A stretch of 64,000 bases of DNA from Streptomyces sp. NBC_00154 (GTDB lineage: Bacteria; Actinomycetota; Actinomycetes; Streptomycetales; Streptomycetaceae): contig NZ_JAPEMI010000002.1 of NCBI RefSeq assembly GCF_026342835.1, positions 1,116,001 through 1,180,000 of the forward strand. The letters run 5' to 3'. The position numbers and the translations under genes are program-made. The notes under the pieces are model-generated. The model saw only the letters and a program-made list of their open reading frames with translations, was not told the origin of the DNA and did no database searches. Positions within the stretch are counted from its first letter, which is position 1, and each line of letters begins with the position of its first letter. Positions 27,590-36,770 of this stretch are shown here, in pieces.

Positions 27590-28474
27590 GTGACAGACGC
27601 GACGTCCTTCCTGCTCGAACGCCTGCACGCGGCCGGCCTGACCGACGTCGTCGCGGTCGAGCCAGCCGCTGGAGGCCTCGCCGCGACCGCGGGACTCGCG
27701 CGCCGCGGTGACGGCACGTCGATGTTCGTCAAGGCGTTCGGCGAGCCGCCGTCGGACGACGCCTTCGCCGCGGAGGCCGAAGGGCTCACGGTGCTGCGCA
27801 CGGCGGGCGGCGTCGCCACGCCCGAGATCATCCTCGCGGACCGCGACCTGCTCGTGCTGTCCGTGCTGCAGCCCCGGCCGGGCATCGAGGCCTTCTGGGA
27901 GCAGCTCGCGCATGCGCTCGCCCACCTGCACACCACCACGCGGTACCCCCGATTCGGGTGGCACCGGGACAACTGGCTGGGCCGTCGTCGGCAGGTCAAC
28001 ACCTGGGATGACAACGGGTTCGAGTTCTTCGCCCAGCACCGTCTGTTGCGCTGGCTCGGCGAGCGTCGCGTCCAGGACGCGCTCGACGCCGCGGACCGGG
28101 CGGCACTGGAGCGGCTGTGCGACCGGCTGCCCGAGCTGCTGCCGGTCAGGCCCGCGTGCCTGACGCACGGCGACCTGTGGGCGCTGAACGTCATGGCCAC
28201 CCCCGACGGGCAACCCGTGCTGATAGACCCGGCCGTGTCGTACATGTGGGCCGAGGTCGACCTGGCCCACCTGTGGACGACGGCGCCGCCGTCCGAGGCG
28301 CATGTGTTCTTCGAGCTGTACGCCGAGCTGACCGGGCTCGACCGCGACTGGCGCGAACGGATGCCGATCCTCCAGCTACGCCAGCACCTGGCTGTGATCG
28401 CCCAGTTCGACCCCGACTGGGGCGCCGCCGCCCTCGTGCACGCCACGCTCGCCCCGTTCCGGCGGCGGTCCTGA
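27590..28474 (+). CDS. Fructosamine kinase family protein
   Basis: A 294-residue kinase-fold protein of PF03881 (fructosamine-3-kinase / ketosamine kinase), which phosphorylates ketosamines on glycated proteins or small molecules in the cytoplasm. Visible: MFVKAFGEP (ATP-binding Lys), the catalytic loop CLTHGDLWALNVM, the metal-binding LIDPAVSYMWAEVDLA, and FGWHRDNWLGRR. GTG at 27590 was chosen because AAAGGAGC precedes it by 7 bases; codons before it are IS630 debris. Monocistronic. Confidence 0.9.
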   Translation: MTDATSFLLERLHAAGLTDVVAVEPAAGGLAATAGLARRGDGTSMFVKAFGEPPSDDAFAAEAEGLTVLRTAGGVATPEIILADRDLLVLSVLQPRPGIEAFWEQLAHALAHLHTTTRYPRFGWHRDNWLGRRRQVNTWDDNGFEFFAQHRLLRWLGERRVQDALDAADRAALERLCDRLPELLPVRPACLTHGDLWALNVMATPDGQPVLIDPAVSYMWAEVDLAHLWTTAPPSEAHVFFELYAELTGLDRDWRERMPILQLRQHLAVIAQFDPDWGAAALVHATLAPFRRRS

Positions 28475-28506
28475 GCTCAGCTACCCGCGTCGACGGGGGA
28501 TCCGCT

Positions 28507-28640
28507 GCACAGTTCCGGACAACGTCGACCAGGCCGCCAACCGCAAGAAACGCGGCTGGCGCGGCGGCCGGCCGCCCGAGTTCAACAATGCCGACCAGAA
28601 GGGAAGGCACACCGTTGAGTGCGGCATCAATCGCCTCAGG
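28507..28640 (+). pseudogene. IS5-family transposase fragment
   Basis: The forward strand reads QAANRKKRGWRGGRPPEFNN then RHTVECGINRLR, the conserved segment around the last catalytic Glu of IS5-type transposases. A scrap only. Confidence 0.75.
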
Positions 28641-28728
28641 AGTGCCGTTTTCAGGCAGCGCTTTCCGGCCGGGCCACAGCCACCACGAAGACCGCCAACG
28701 GGCCGGTAATGACGATCCGGATCTTCAA

Positions 28729-28875
28729 ATGGCCAAGAGCTCTGCGGGCAAGTCGCGGTCACAGGCGATAAAGCAGCTCAAGGCCGTCCTGGTCTCAGCA
28801 GACCGGCTCTGCGCGAGCCGTTGAGCGGCCTCAGCAATCCCAAACTCATCCGCCGGTGTTCCGAGTTGGGTAGGT
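28729..28875 (+). pseudogene. IS110-family transposase fragment
   Basis: KSSAGKSRSQAIKQLKAVLV and, one frameshift later, LSGLSNPKLIRRCSELG match the middle of IS110 transposases (compare KARTQALNQLKAVLMS in the element at 2.6 kb). No ends recognised. Confidence 0.75.
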
Positions 28876-29031
28876 TCCGGACCGCCCCGGCGGCTGGTAC
28901 ACCGTCCCGGATCTCGCCTTCCCGGAGCCCTGGGCTGCACCTCGACGTTCCAGCCCGTCGAGGTGTATTCCTTTCCCGCCTGAGCCGTCTCGTCGACGTA
29001 TGACGTCGTCCCCCGGTGAGGTTCCGGTCGC

Positions 29032-29532
29032 TCAGCCGATGGTCCACCGCTGAGTGCGCGCATTGCGGTCACACATCGTCGTCCGGTAGAGGCCGCCAGT
29101 GGTCTGGTAGAGGCAGAGGCGGGTCGCCGTGTTCCGGAGCATGACTGCACTTCCCGCCGCGGGTTGGACGACTTGCCACAGCTGGTTGTTCCCACCGTTG
29201 CACCCGTTGGCGTAGACGTCCCCGGCCGAGTTGCTGTCGAGGCAGTGGCCCCATGTGTAGTTCTGGAGTGTCGAGGACGTGTTGGTGGTGCCGGTCCACC
29301 GCCAGTACTGACCCGGATAGCCGATCTCGCAGTCCCGGGACCATAAATCGTAAAAGGAGTTCTCCTCGATGCACTCCTTGTACTCGTAGTTGGCGAACCG
29401 GTCGAGGCTGGTCGCTGCGGTCTCAGCGGCGGTGGCCGTCCCCGGCATCGCCAGGGGCAGCGGCATGGCGAGCACCACTGCCGACCCGATGACCGACACG
29501 GCGCGCCTGATTCTTCTCCCGAAAGCGGGCAT
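29032..29532 (-). CDS. Secreted ricin-type beta-trefoil lectin-like protein
   Basis: A 166-residue exported protein. The Sec signal peptide (RRIRRAVSVIGSAVVLAMPL ending about ATA-AE, residue 36) is followed by a single ricin-B-like trefoil with QxW repeats (NNQLWQV and ARTQRWTIG) and paired cysteines. Such proteins bind sugars on cell walls or polysaccharides. No catalytic domain is attached. Alone on its strand, reading away from the molybdenum hydroxylase genes. Confidence 0.85.
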   Translation of the reverse strand: MPAFGRRIRRAVSVIGSAVVLAMPLPLAMPGTATAAETAATSLDRFANYEYKECIEENSFYDLWSRDCEIGYPGQYWRWTGTTNTSSTLQNYTWGHCLDSNSAGDVYANGCNGGNNQLWQVVQPAAGSAVMLRNTATRLCLYQTTGGLYRTTMCDRNARTQRWTIG

Positions 29533-29709
29533 GATCGATTCCTCTCAATCGTCGCCTGGCTCCCCTGAGTCGGCACCGGCACATGGTCGCAGGTGATTGC
29601 CATGATCGGGACCCGTATTTGACCGAGGCACGGACGGCACGTGATCCATAAGATAATTCACGCAATTGCGGTCAGAGCCCTGAAAGTGTCCGCCCAACAC
29701 GGAAGGGGC

Positions 29710-30065
29710 TGTCAGAGGCGCGCGGCACTATCAGCAGATGGCCGCCACACAAGCCCGCCGCCGTACCTGGATCGCCTCCGGCCGGCCCTGGACCTGATCG
29801 AAGTGGATTTCCTGAAGGTCCTCGCGGATTCGCAGATCCGGAACGTCGATCCGAACCGCCGGTCCAGCGGCATCGTGTACTTCGGTGAGGTGGGGCTGGG
29901 TACCCAGCGGCCTCGAACTCGAGGCGCGAAGGATGGAACTGCTGGGGCGCGTACGGGAATGGGAACCGTTGTTCCGGCTGCTGTTCCCGCACCCTAGACC
30001 GGAGGTCACCAAGCGGCTTGATGGGAGCCTGGCCTTGTTGCAGCGCTGGCTTGTACGCCACCGGG
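29710..30065 (+). pseudogene. Unrecognised gene with a frameshift
   Basis: Two overlapping forward frames look like one protein. YLDRLRPALDLIEVDFLKVL and IVYFGEVGLG continue, after a shift near 29895, as SGLELEARRMELLGRVREWE, FRLLFPHPRPEVTKRLDGSL and ALLQRWLVRH. Amphipathic and helical. I do not recognise the family; frame consistency suggests a decayed cytoplasmic protein. Confidence 0.4.
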
Positions 30066-30161
30066 GGTTCGCCCAAATGCTCCATCCGTGCAGCGCCTCG
30101 GCTGCGAGGTCCAGCCCTTTCTGTTCCATCGGCTTGGTATCGACCGGGCCCGGCCCGGCTC

Positions 30162-32357
30162 TTACATGCGGGGGTCCAGGAGCTTTTCCGGTGTGATCGG
30201 CAGGTCCCGCACGCGCCGATTCGTTGCGTCGAACACCGCGTTGGCCACGGCCGCCGCGATGCCGGTGGCGGACAGCTCGCCGATTCCCTTGGCGCCGAGC
30301 GGCCCGGCGTGCAGGTCGAACTCGTCGACGAAGGACATGTCGATGTGTGGCGGGATGTCGGCGTTCACCGGCAGTGTCACCCCGGCGAGGTCCTGGGACA
30401 GCCAGCGGCCGAGATTCGGCTCGAAGCGGCTGGCCTCCATGGCGGCCATGCCCCAGCCCCACACGAGTCCGCCGATCATCTGGGAGCGGGCGGTGCGCTC
30501 GTTGACGACCGCGCCCACGCTGTAGACGCCGGTCGCGCGGCGCAGCCGCAGCAGCCCGAGGTCCGGGTCGACGCCGACTTCGATGAACATGGCGCCGAAG
30601 GTGCGGGAGACGACACCGGGCGCTCCCGCGTCGGCGGACGCGCCGCCGGGCAGCACCATCTCGCCGTTGCCGACCACCTCGTCGGTTTGCGCCGCATGCA
30701 GGATGTCGGCGTACGACCGGCGCTGCTCGCGCCAGATGAGGGCGCCGGAGTCGGCGCGCACCTCCTCGGCCGGCCAGGACATCAGGTCGGCGAGCCGGCG
30801 CAGCACGTCGTTCGCGGCCAGGTGGACGGCGGTGCCCATGGCGAACGTGGTGCCCGAACCGTAAGTGGGACCGGCGTACGGCAGCTCCGTGTCGCCGGAG
30901 ATCCCCTGGACGGAGCGGATGTCGATGCCGAGGGTCTCCGCGGCGATCTGCGGGAAGATCGTGGTGGAACCTGCGCCGATGTCGGTGTAGCCGGCTTCGA
31001 CCTTCGCGGTGCCATCGGCTCGCAGCCGCACCCGAGCCTGCGAGGTGAACCGGAACTGGCCCTGTGTGCAGTCGGCCATGCCGCAGCCGATGAGCCAGTG
31101 CCCGTCCCGGGTGCCGCCCTTGGGCCGGTCCCACCAGCCAAAGCGCCGGGCACCCTCCTTGTACGCCTCCCTGAGCTTCTTCGAGGACCAGGGCGTGCCG
31201 TCGGCGGGGTAGCTCTCCGCGTAGTTGGTTAGGCGCAGGGTGAGCGGGTCCATGGATAGGGTGTGCGCCAGCTCGTCCATCGCGGAGCCGAGCGCCCAGG
31301 TGCCAGGGCCGTCGATGGGCGAGCGCATGAACGACGACAGGTTGACGTGGCCGCGCCGCACCCGCTGGCTGGTGGAGATGTTCGGGGAGGCGTAGAGCGC
31401 CTTGGCGGGCACGGAGCCGAACTCGACGTAGTCGTCAGTGATGGCGGTGATGTTGTCGACCTCGTGGACGACCGCTTGGAGTTCGCCGCTGTCGTTGGCA
31501 CCCAGGAAGACGCGGTGCTCCATCAGCGGCTGGTAGCCGACGATGCTGTACATGTCCTGGCGGGTAAGCACCAGCTTCACCGGCCGGCCGGCCGCCTTGG
31601 CGGCCTGGGCGGCGAGGATCTCGTGCGGCCAGATGAACGCCTTGGTGCCGAAGCCGCCGCCGGTGTGCGGATTGATCACGCGCACCTTGTCGGAGGCGAT
31701 GCCGAAGACCGCGGCCAGGGCGTCCCGCACCGCGTACACGTGCTGGACGGAGTCGTGGACGGTCAGCCGGCCGTTGTGCCACTCGGCGAGGATCGCGCTC
31801 GGCTCCATTGGGTTGCCGTGCCGGGACGGCTGCGTGTAGGTGCCGGCCGTGCGCACGGGCGCCTCGGCGAGTACGCCGGCCGCGTTGCCCTTGCGGAACT
31901 CCTGCGTGTCGAGCATGCCGTAGCCGCTGTCCGGCGACGGTGGCACGGACACCGCCGTGTCCGGGTTGATGAACGGCTCCCGCTCGTACGACACCTGCAC
32001 GCGCGGCACAGCGCCCTCGGCCGCCTCCAGGGACTCGGCCAGGACCATCGCCACGGGCTGCCCCCAGTAATTGACAACGTCTCCCTGCATGGGAAGGAAG
32101 CGGGTGGCCAGCGGAGGGCTGGGCACCGCGGCGAATGCCTCGTCGACGGCCGGCAGTCCGGTCAGCACATGGACGACGTCCGGCTCCCGCCGTGCCTCCT
32201 CGACGTCGAATCCCGTGACTCGGCCAGCAGTGATCGTCGCGCCGACCAGGACCGCGTACAGCTGGCCTTCCGCGTTGTAGTCGGCCGCGTACGTCGCCGC
32301 TCCAGTCACCTTGGCGGGGCCGTCCTGCCTGGTCACTCCACGAATGCCGGTCATCAT
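30162..32357 (-). CDS. Xanthine dehydrogenase family, molybdopterin-binding (large) subunit
   Basis: A 731-residue catalytic subunit of a molybdenum hydroxylase. An N-terminal Ald_Xan_dh_C domain (VTGAATYAADYNAEGQLYAV) is followed by Moco-binding regions, including NPHTGGGFGTKAFIW, and the catalytic Glu in GAKGIGELSATGIAAAV near the C-terminus. The three-gene order (FeS, FAD, Mo) and a [4Fe-4S]-type FAD subunit resemble E. coli PaoABC, an aldehyde oxidoreductase; aldehyde oxidation is therefore likely but not proven. The ATG at 32357 overlaps the FAD-subunit stop by 4 bases (coupled translation). Confidence 0.93.
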   Translation of the reverse strand: MMTGIRGVTRQDGPAKVTGAATYAADYNAEGQLYAVLVGATITAGRVTGFDVEEARREPDVVHVLTGLPAVDEAFAAVPSPPLATRFLPMQGDVVNYWGQPVAMVLAESLEAAEGAVPRVQVSYEREPFINPDTAVSVPPSPDSGYGMLDTQEFRKGNAAGVLAEAPVRTAGTYTQPSRHGNPMEPSAILAEWHNGRLTVHDSVQHVYAVRDALAAVFGIASDKVRVINPHTGGGFGTKAFIWPHEILAAQAAKAAGRPVKLVLTRQDMYSIVGYQPLMEHRVFLGANDSGELQAVVHEVDNITAITDDYVEFGSVPAKALYASPNISTSQRVRRGHVNLSSFMRSPIDGPGTWALGSAMDELAHTLSMDPLTLRLTNYAESYPADGTPWSSKKLREAYKEGARRFGWWDRPKGGTRDGHWLIGCGMADCTQGQFRFTSQARVRLRADGTAKVEAGYTDIGAGSTTIFPQIAAETLGIDIRSVQGISGDTELPYAGPTYGSGTTFAMGTAVHLAANDVLRRLADLMSWPAEEVRADSGALIWREQRRSYADILHAAQTDEVVGNGEMVLPGGASADAGAPGVVSRTFGAMFIEVGVDPDLGLLRLRRATGVYSVGAVVNERTARSQMIGGLVWGWGMAAMEASRFEPNLGRWLSQDLAGVTLPVNADIPPHIDMSFVDEFDLHAGPLGAKGIGELSATGIAAAVANAVFDATNRRVRDLPITPEKLLDPRM

Positions 32358-33337
32358 GCCTCCAGGGCCAGGGCCAGGTCGAGGGCACGCAGCGCGGTGT
32401 TGCGAGCGAGGGGGATCTTGTACGCGTTCGAGGACAGCGGACGGCTCGCGGAGAAGCCGGAGGTAACCGCCTCCCTCACCGCAGGGCTGCCCGGGCGCAG
32501 GCCGACCAGCGCCTGTTCCGCGTCGTACAGCCGCCAAGGACGCATCGCCACCGAGCCGAGGGCCAGGCGGGCTCGGGAGATCAGGCCGTCTCGGATCTCG
32601 ACGGCGGCGGCCGCCGAGACGAGCGCGAACTCATAGCTCTGGCGCTCACGCACCTTCACGTACGCGGACTTGGGCACGGGCGCGCCGATCTCGATGCCGG
32701 TGATCAGCTCGCCGGGGCGCAGCACATTGTGCGCCGATGGGTCCTCACCCGGCAGGGTGTGGAACTCCGGCGCCGGAATCCGGCGTCCGCCGTCCACGTG
32801 CTCGGTGGTGATCTCCGCGTCCAGACAAGCGAGGGCAACAGCGGGGTCCGAGGGCTGTACGGCCACGCAGTCCTCGGTCCAGCCGAAGATGGCCAGGCGC
32901 TCGTTGGCGCCGTGCAGGGCCGCGCAACCGGATTTAGGGACACGCTTGTTGCAGGCGACCGGTCCGGGAGAGCGGAAGTAGGGGCACCGGGTGCGCTGCA
33001 CAGGGTTGCCGCCGATGGTGGCCAGGTTGCGCAACTGAGCAGAGGCTGACTTGAGGATGGCCTGGGAGAGCACCGGGTACGACGCCTCGACACGCGGGTC
33101 CTGGGCCACGTCGTTGAGCAGGGCGAGCGCGCCGATGCGCAGGCCATCGCTGTAGGACGTGATCTCGTGCAGATCGGGCAACCGCCCGATGTCGACCAGT
33201 CGGCGGGGTGATTCGATGCCGATCCGCGCCCAGTTGAGCAGTTCCGTGCCGCCGGCGAGGAACCTGGTGTCCGCCGTGCGCGCGTTGTCCAGGGCGTCGC
33301 GCAGGGATTCGGCGCGTACGTAGGTGAACGGCCGCAT
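32354..33337 (-). CDS. Xanthine dehydrogenase family, FAD-binding subunit (PaoB/YagS type)
   Basis: A 327-residue subunit carrying FAD. FAD contacts lie in FLAGGTELLNWARIGIESP and SASAQLRNLATIGGNPVQRT. Directly after comes a four-cysteine insert (RCPYFRSPGPVACNKR ... SGC), which in PaoB binds an extra [4Fe-4S] cluster absent from ordinary XDH FAD subunits. Passes electrons from the FeS subunit to an acceptor. 1-base gap to the FeS gene and 4-base overlap with the Mo subunit: one operon. Confidence 0.92.
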   Translation of the reverse strand: MRPFTYVRAESLRDALDNARTADTRFLAGGTELLNWARIGIESPRRLVDIGRLPDLHEITSYSDGLRIGALALLNDVAQDPRVEASYPVLSQAILKSASAQLRNLATIGGNPVQRTRCPYFRSPGPVACNKRVPKSGCAALHGANERLAIFGWTEDCVAVQPSDPAVALACLDAEITTEHVDGGRRIPAPEFHTLPGEDPSAHNVLRPGELITGIEIGAPVPKSAYVKVRERQSYEFALVSAAAAVEIRDGLISRARLALGSVAMRPWRLYDAEQALVGLRPGSPAVREAVTSGFSASRPLSSNAYKIPLARNTALRALDLALALEA

Positions 33338-33338
33338 G

Positions 33339-33827
33339 TCACAGCTCCTTTCCGGCCGCCGCCTCGACGGCCGCGGCGATCTGGGGGTATGCGGAGCAGC
33401 GGCAAATGTTGCCGCTCATCCATTCGCGGATCTCGTTGTTCGAGCCGGTGTGACCCTCCTGGATGCAGCAGACGGCCGACATAATCTGGCCAGGCGTGCA
33501 GAATCCGCACTGGAAGGCGTCCGCCTCAATAAAGGCTTGCTGGACGGGGTGGAGTTCGCCGTCCCGGGCGAGTCCTTCGATGGTCGTCACCTCGGAGCCG
33601 TCGGCGCTCGCGGCCAGCACCGTGCAGGCGTTGACGCGGCGCCCATCGAGGTGGACCGTGCAAGCACCGCACTCGCCGCGGTCGCATCCCTTTTTCGTTC
33701 CGGTCAACCGAAGACGCTCGCGGAGGAGGCCGAGAAGGGTTGTCCGCACGTCACACGGGACTTGTGTGTTTGTCCCGTTTACCCGTAGGGTCACGGTGAC
33801 TTCGGGGGTGAAGGGCTCGTCGGGCAT
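33339..33827 (-). CDS. Xanthine dehydrogenase family, [2Fe-2S] subunit
   Basis: A 162-residue iron-sulfur subunit. The plant-ferredoxin-type cluster is CDRGECGACTVHLDGRRVNAC and the second cluster is in CGFCTPGQ ... GNICRCSAYPQI. No Tat signal, unlike E. coli PaoA, so the complex is probably cytoplasmic. First gene of the operon; 800 bases upstream are gene-free and lie below a LysR gene that may regulate it. Confidence 0.93.
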   Translation of the reverse strand: MPDEPFTPEVTVTLRVNGTNTQVPCDVRTTLLGLLRERLRLTGTKKGCDRGECGACTVHLDGRRVNACTVLAASADGSEVTTIEGLARDGELHPVQQAFIEADAFQCGFCTPGQIMSAVCCIQEGHTGSNNEIREWMSGNICRCSAYPQIAAAVEAAAGKEL

Positions 33828-34664
33828 GCATTGCTCCGGGGGCGGCAGATCTCAGGAAGATGGACATTTTTCGCGAGGATTGAAACATTTCCCATGTGTG
33901 ACGATACGTAACCTAATTCACTATTGACGGTGTAAAGTACCAATAGTCGTTGCCTGCTGGCGGCCGTCACTCCGTTCTCGGGGCGTCCTCTGCGCCTGGC
34001 CGCGTCGCGCAGGCGGCTCGTGCGAGCGCCGGCGCCCCACGAGGAGGGCTGAACACTTCAAGGCCTGCGTGACCCCTGCGACCAGGCATCGGTCACTTGC
34101 CTGACAGTGCCGGCTGCGCCCTTGGCCTGCACCGGCCACGCACCCGCCCGGACGTGCACCTCCGCGATCTGAATCGTGCGCCAGGCCGCTCAGCCGGCTC
34201 GGCACGTCGATGTGCCGAATGAACTTCCCGGGCCGGTCGCCGTGTCCCCGTCGCGCCGCTGGCGCCTGAGGGCGGGAGCGGAAAATGCGACAAGGCGCCG
34301 GGAACCAGCGGATCCACGAAGGTAACGCTGGACTTCGAGAGAAGCCTCGGATCGGGGGGATGCAGGGCTGGCTGCGCCGGGCCGACCTACGGCCCGTCCT
34401 CCGCGCCAGATGGTGAACCACATGGTGTGCCCACTTGTGAACTCCCCATCGACAAGTAGGGGTGATCGCCCGCTGACACCAAAGGCCTTAACGAGGCGGC
34501 GGCACATCGCAGCGGTAGGTCATCAATGGCATCGTCTACGTGACCCGTACATTGTTCCGGGCGTGAGCAGCCGGAACACTGTGAAAGATGTTGTGCATTT
34601 CCGTCGCTACGCAGCGGTCACACTCGCATCCGTCCTGCCCTGGCCCGTCGCTTGAAGACGGTTC
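33828..34664. other. Long gene-free stretch between LysR and the molybdenum hydroxylase
   Basis: No protein family recognised on either strand in about 840 bases. It includes a relatively AT-rich patch at 33880-33960 just upstream of the FeS subunit, the likely promoter area. Frames elsewhere look like composition noise or old IS debris. Confidence 0.4.
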
Positions 34665-35564
34665 CTAGTACGCCGTCGGCCGTTGTCCCTCGGCGTGAAA
34701 TTCGGCGAGGGACTCTGCTGCCGCCTGGGCGAAGTCGCGGATGAGGGGGGAGTGGCGGGTCGCCGCCCACGCCAGGGCCACCTCGCTGGGGCCGATGTCA
34801 TCCACGCGCAGAGCAATGACGTCCGGCCGGGTGTAAAAGTTGGCGGTTGACAGCGGGATTACGCAGATGCCGGCTCCGGCGGCCACCAGTTCGAGCTTCT
34901 CCTCGACTTGGTGGATCGCCGGAACCTCGGGGCGGTGCTTGTCCCGCAGCTCCAGTGCCACATCACGCCACTCGGGAACGACGTTCGGGTCCTGCAGGAG
35001 GTGCTCGGAGGCAAGGTCCGTGATGGCTACCGACTTCCTGTCCGCCAAAGGGTGCCCCACTGGCAGCAAGACGGTCCGTGGTTCCTGGAAGAGCGGCCGC
35101 ACTTGCAGGCCGTGCTGGTCGATGGGCAGTCGTACGATGCAGACGTCCGCCCGGCTGTCGAGCAGCACCTCCACCTGATCGTCCCAAGTGGTGCGCAGCA
35201 GGCGCACATTCACGTTTGGGTGGTGCGCGGTGAAGGCGACCATGGCCGGGGTGACCGTGATGCCGGGCATAAAGCCGATGGTCAGCGTCTGAGTTCCTTG
35301 CGCCGCCGATTTCACCCGCCTGATCAGTGCCTGGGCCGAGGCGAGCAGGGGAACGGCGTCCTCCAGCAGCTGCTTGCCGGCTGGAGTGAGCAGAGTGCCC
35401 CGACGGTCACGGTTGAACACTTCCGCTCCGAGTTCGTCCTCCAGGCTGCGAATCTGCCGGGAGAGGACGGGCTGGGCGATGTGCAGTCGCTCGGCCGCCC
35501 GTCCGAAGTGGAGTTCCTCTGCCACTGCTACGAAGTATCGGAGCTTCCGCAGATCAAGGTCCAC
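34665..35564 (-). CDS. LysR family transcriptional regulator
   Basis: A 299-residue LTTR. The N-terminal wHTH is LRYFVAVAEELHFGRAAERL with HIAQPVLSRQIRSLEDELGA; the effector domain has the two Rossmann-like lobes (LTIGFMPGITVTPAMVAF; ADVCIVRLP; VAAGAGICVIPLS). Same strand as the molybdenum hydroxylase operon but 840 bases upstream; it could control that operon or the neighbouring epimerase gene (inference). Confidence 0.93.
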   Translation of the reverse strand: MDLDLRKLRYFVAVAEELHFGRAAERLHIAQPVLSRQIRSLEDELGAEVFNRDRRGTLLTPAGKQLLEDAVPLLASAQALIRRVKSAAQGTQTLTIGFMPGITVTPAMVAFTAHHPNVNVRLLRTTWDDQVEVLLDSRADVCIVRLPIDQHGLQVRPLFQEPRTVLLPVGHPLADRKSVAITDLASEHLLQDPNVVPEWRDVALELRDKHRPEVPAIHQVEEKLELVAAGAGICVIPLSTANFYTRPDVIALRVDDIGPSEVALAWAATRHSPLIRDFAQAAAESLAEFHAEGQRPTAY

Positions 35565-35731
35565 CCAGAATCACCGCTCGCTTTCTCACTGAAATGGCCA
35601 CCTTGTTAATCAGTCGCCATGAAAAGGAATGCCGCGGCCCTCCCGCGGGCACGACCGCGGCAATCGATCACGAATCTACCGCTCGTGCATGGAAAGTCGT
35701 CACCGCGCCGCATGCGCAGAGACTGATGAAC

Positions 35732-36589
35732 TCAGCCACCAGCGAGGAGGGTCAGCGGGTCGGTGTGGGCGGGGGTCCAGCCCAGCTCGGCCTCGGCGCG
35801 GGCCGGAGTGAACTGCTGGTCCAGGGCGAAGGCGTCCGCGATCGGGCCCATCTGCTTGCGAGCCTGCTCCAGCGTGATCGAGGCGACCTTTCCGTCGAGG
35901 CCGACGGAGTGGGCGATGGCCACTGCACAGTCCTTGGCAGTGGGGTTAGCGCCGCCCACGCCGACATACACAGACCCGGGCTTCGCCTTGAGCGCGGCGA
36001 CGTAGAGCTCCGCGATGTCGTCGATGTGCACCAGCGCCCAGCGGTTCGCACCGTCGCCGATGTAGGGGATGATGCCCGCTTCCTTGCCCGGGGTGGTGTA
36101 GAAGATGTTGATCAGGCGGTTCTCGCCGCCGTACAACAAGCCGGGCTGCACTATAACGGGCCGCCCGCCCTGCTGCGCGCGCTCCAGGACGGCGTCCTCC
36201 ACCGGCTTACGCCAGGCGACCAGGGCTGGCGGGTTCCAGGGGGCGGTCTCGTCGGCGACGCCGTTGGTGTCGCCGTAGACCCAGGAGCCGCCAGTGTGCA
36301 CGTAAGTGCCAGTGCCGATGCCGTCCTGCATGGCGGTGGCGGCCGCGAGGTCCTCGGCGCCGCTCTCGGCCTGCGCCAGGTGCACGACCGCTTCCGCACG
36401 GGCGGTCGAGGCGTTCAGCACACTGAGGTCACCCAGTGCGCCGACCACCGGCGTTGCTCCGAGGGCGCTGACGGTTTGGACCGCACGATCGCTACGGGCC
36501 AGCGCTTCTACGGTGTGGCCGTGCCGGACCAGCGCGCTGATCGTTGCCCTGCCGATATATCCGGTTCCACCGGTGAGGAAAACCCTCAT
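35732..36589 (-). CDS. NAD(P)-dependent epimerase/dehydratase family protein
   Basis: A 285-residue extended-SDR-like protein with the nucleotide loop VFLTGGTGYIGRATISALV at the N-terminus and ALVHIDDIAELYVAAL, HTGGSWVYGDT and IVQPGLLYG in the family positions. The classical YxxxK is not obvious, so it may be an atypical reductase or an NmrA-like sensor. IS630 copy 1 lies just upstream, with a TetR gene beyond. Before insertion the two may have been neighbours. Confidence 0.88.
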   Translation of the reverse strand: MRVFLTGGTGYIGRATISALVRHGHTVEALARSDRAVQTVSALGATPVVGALGDLSVLNASTARAEAVVHLAQAESGAEDLAAATAMQDGIGTGTYVHTGGSWVYGDTNGVADETAPWNPPALVAWRKPVEDAVLERAQQGGRPVIVQPGLLYGGENRLINIFYTTPGKEAGIIPYIGDGANRWALVHIDDIAELYVAALKAKPGSVYVGVGGANPTAKDCAVAIAHSVGLDGKVASITLEQARKQMGPIADAFALDQQFTPARAEAELGWTPAHTDPLTLLAGG

Positions 36590-36770
36590 GATCTTGGTTC
36601 CTATCGCCGTCGGTCGGTAACTTACTCAAAGCCTGCGCTCGAAGACCGGGCTGCGTCCAAGACCTCTTGTGACACCTGTGATACCCGTTGGGCATCAGCG
36701 CTTCAGGGCAATTTCCGCACCGGCGACACCTCATATCCATCGGGCATCAGCAGAGTGGAAGGAGGTCCTA

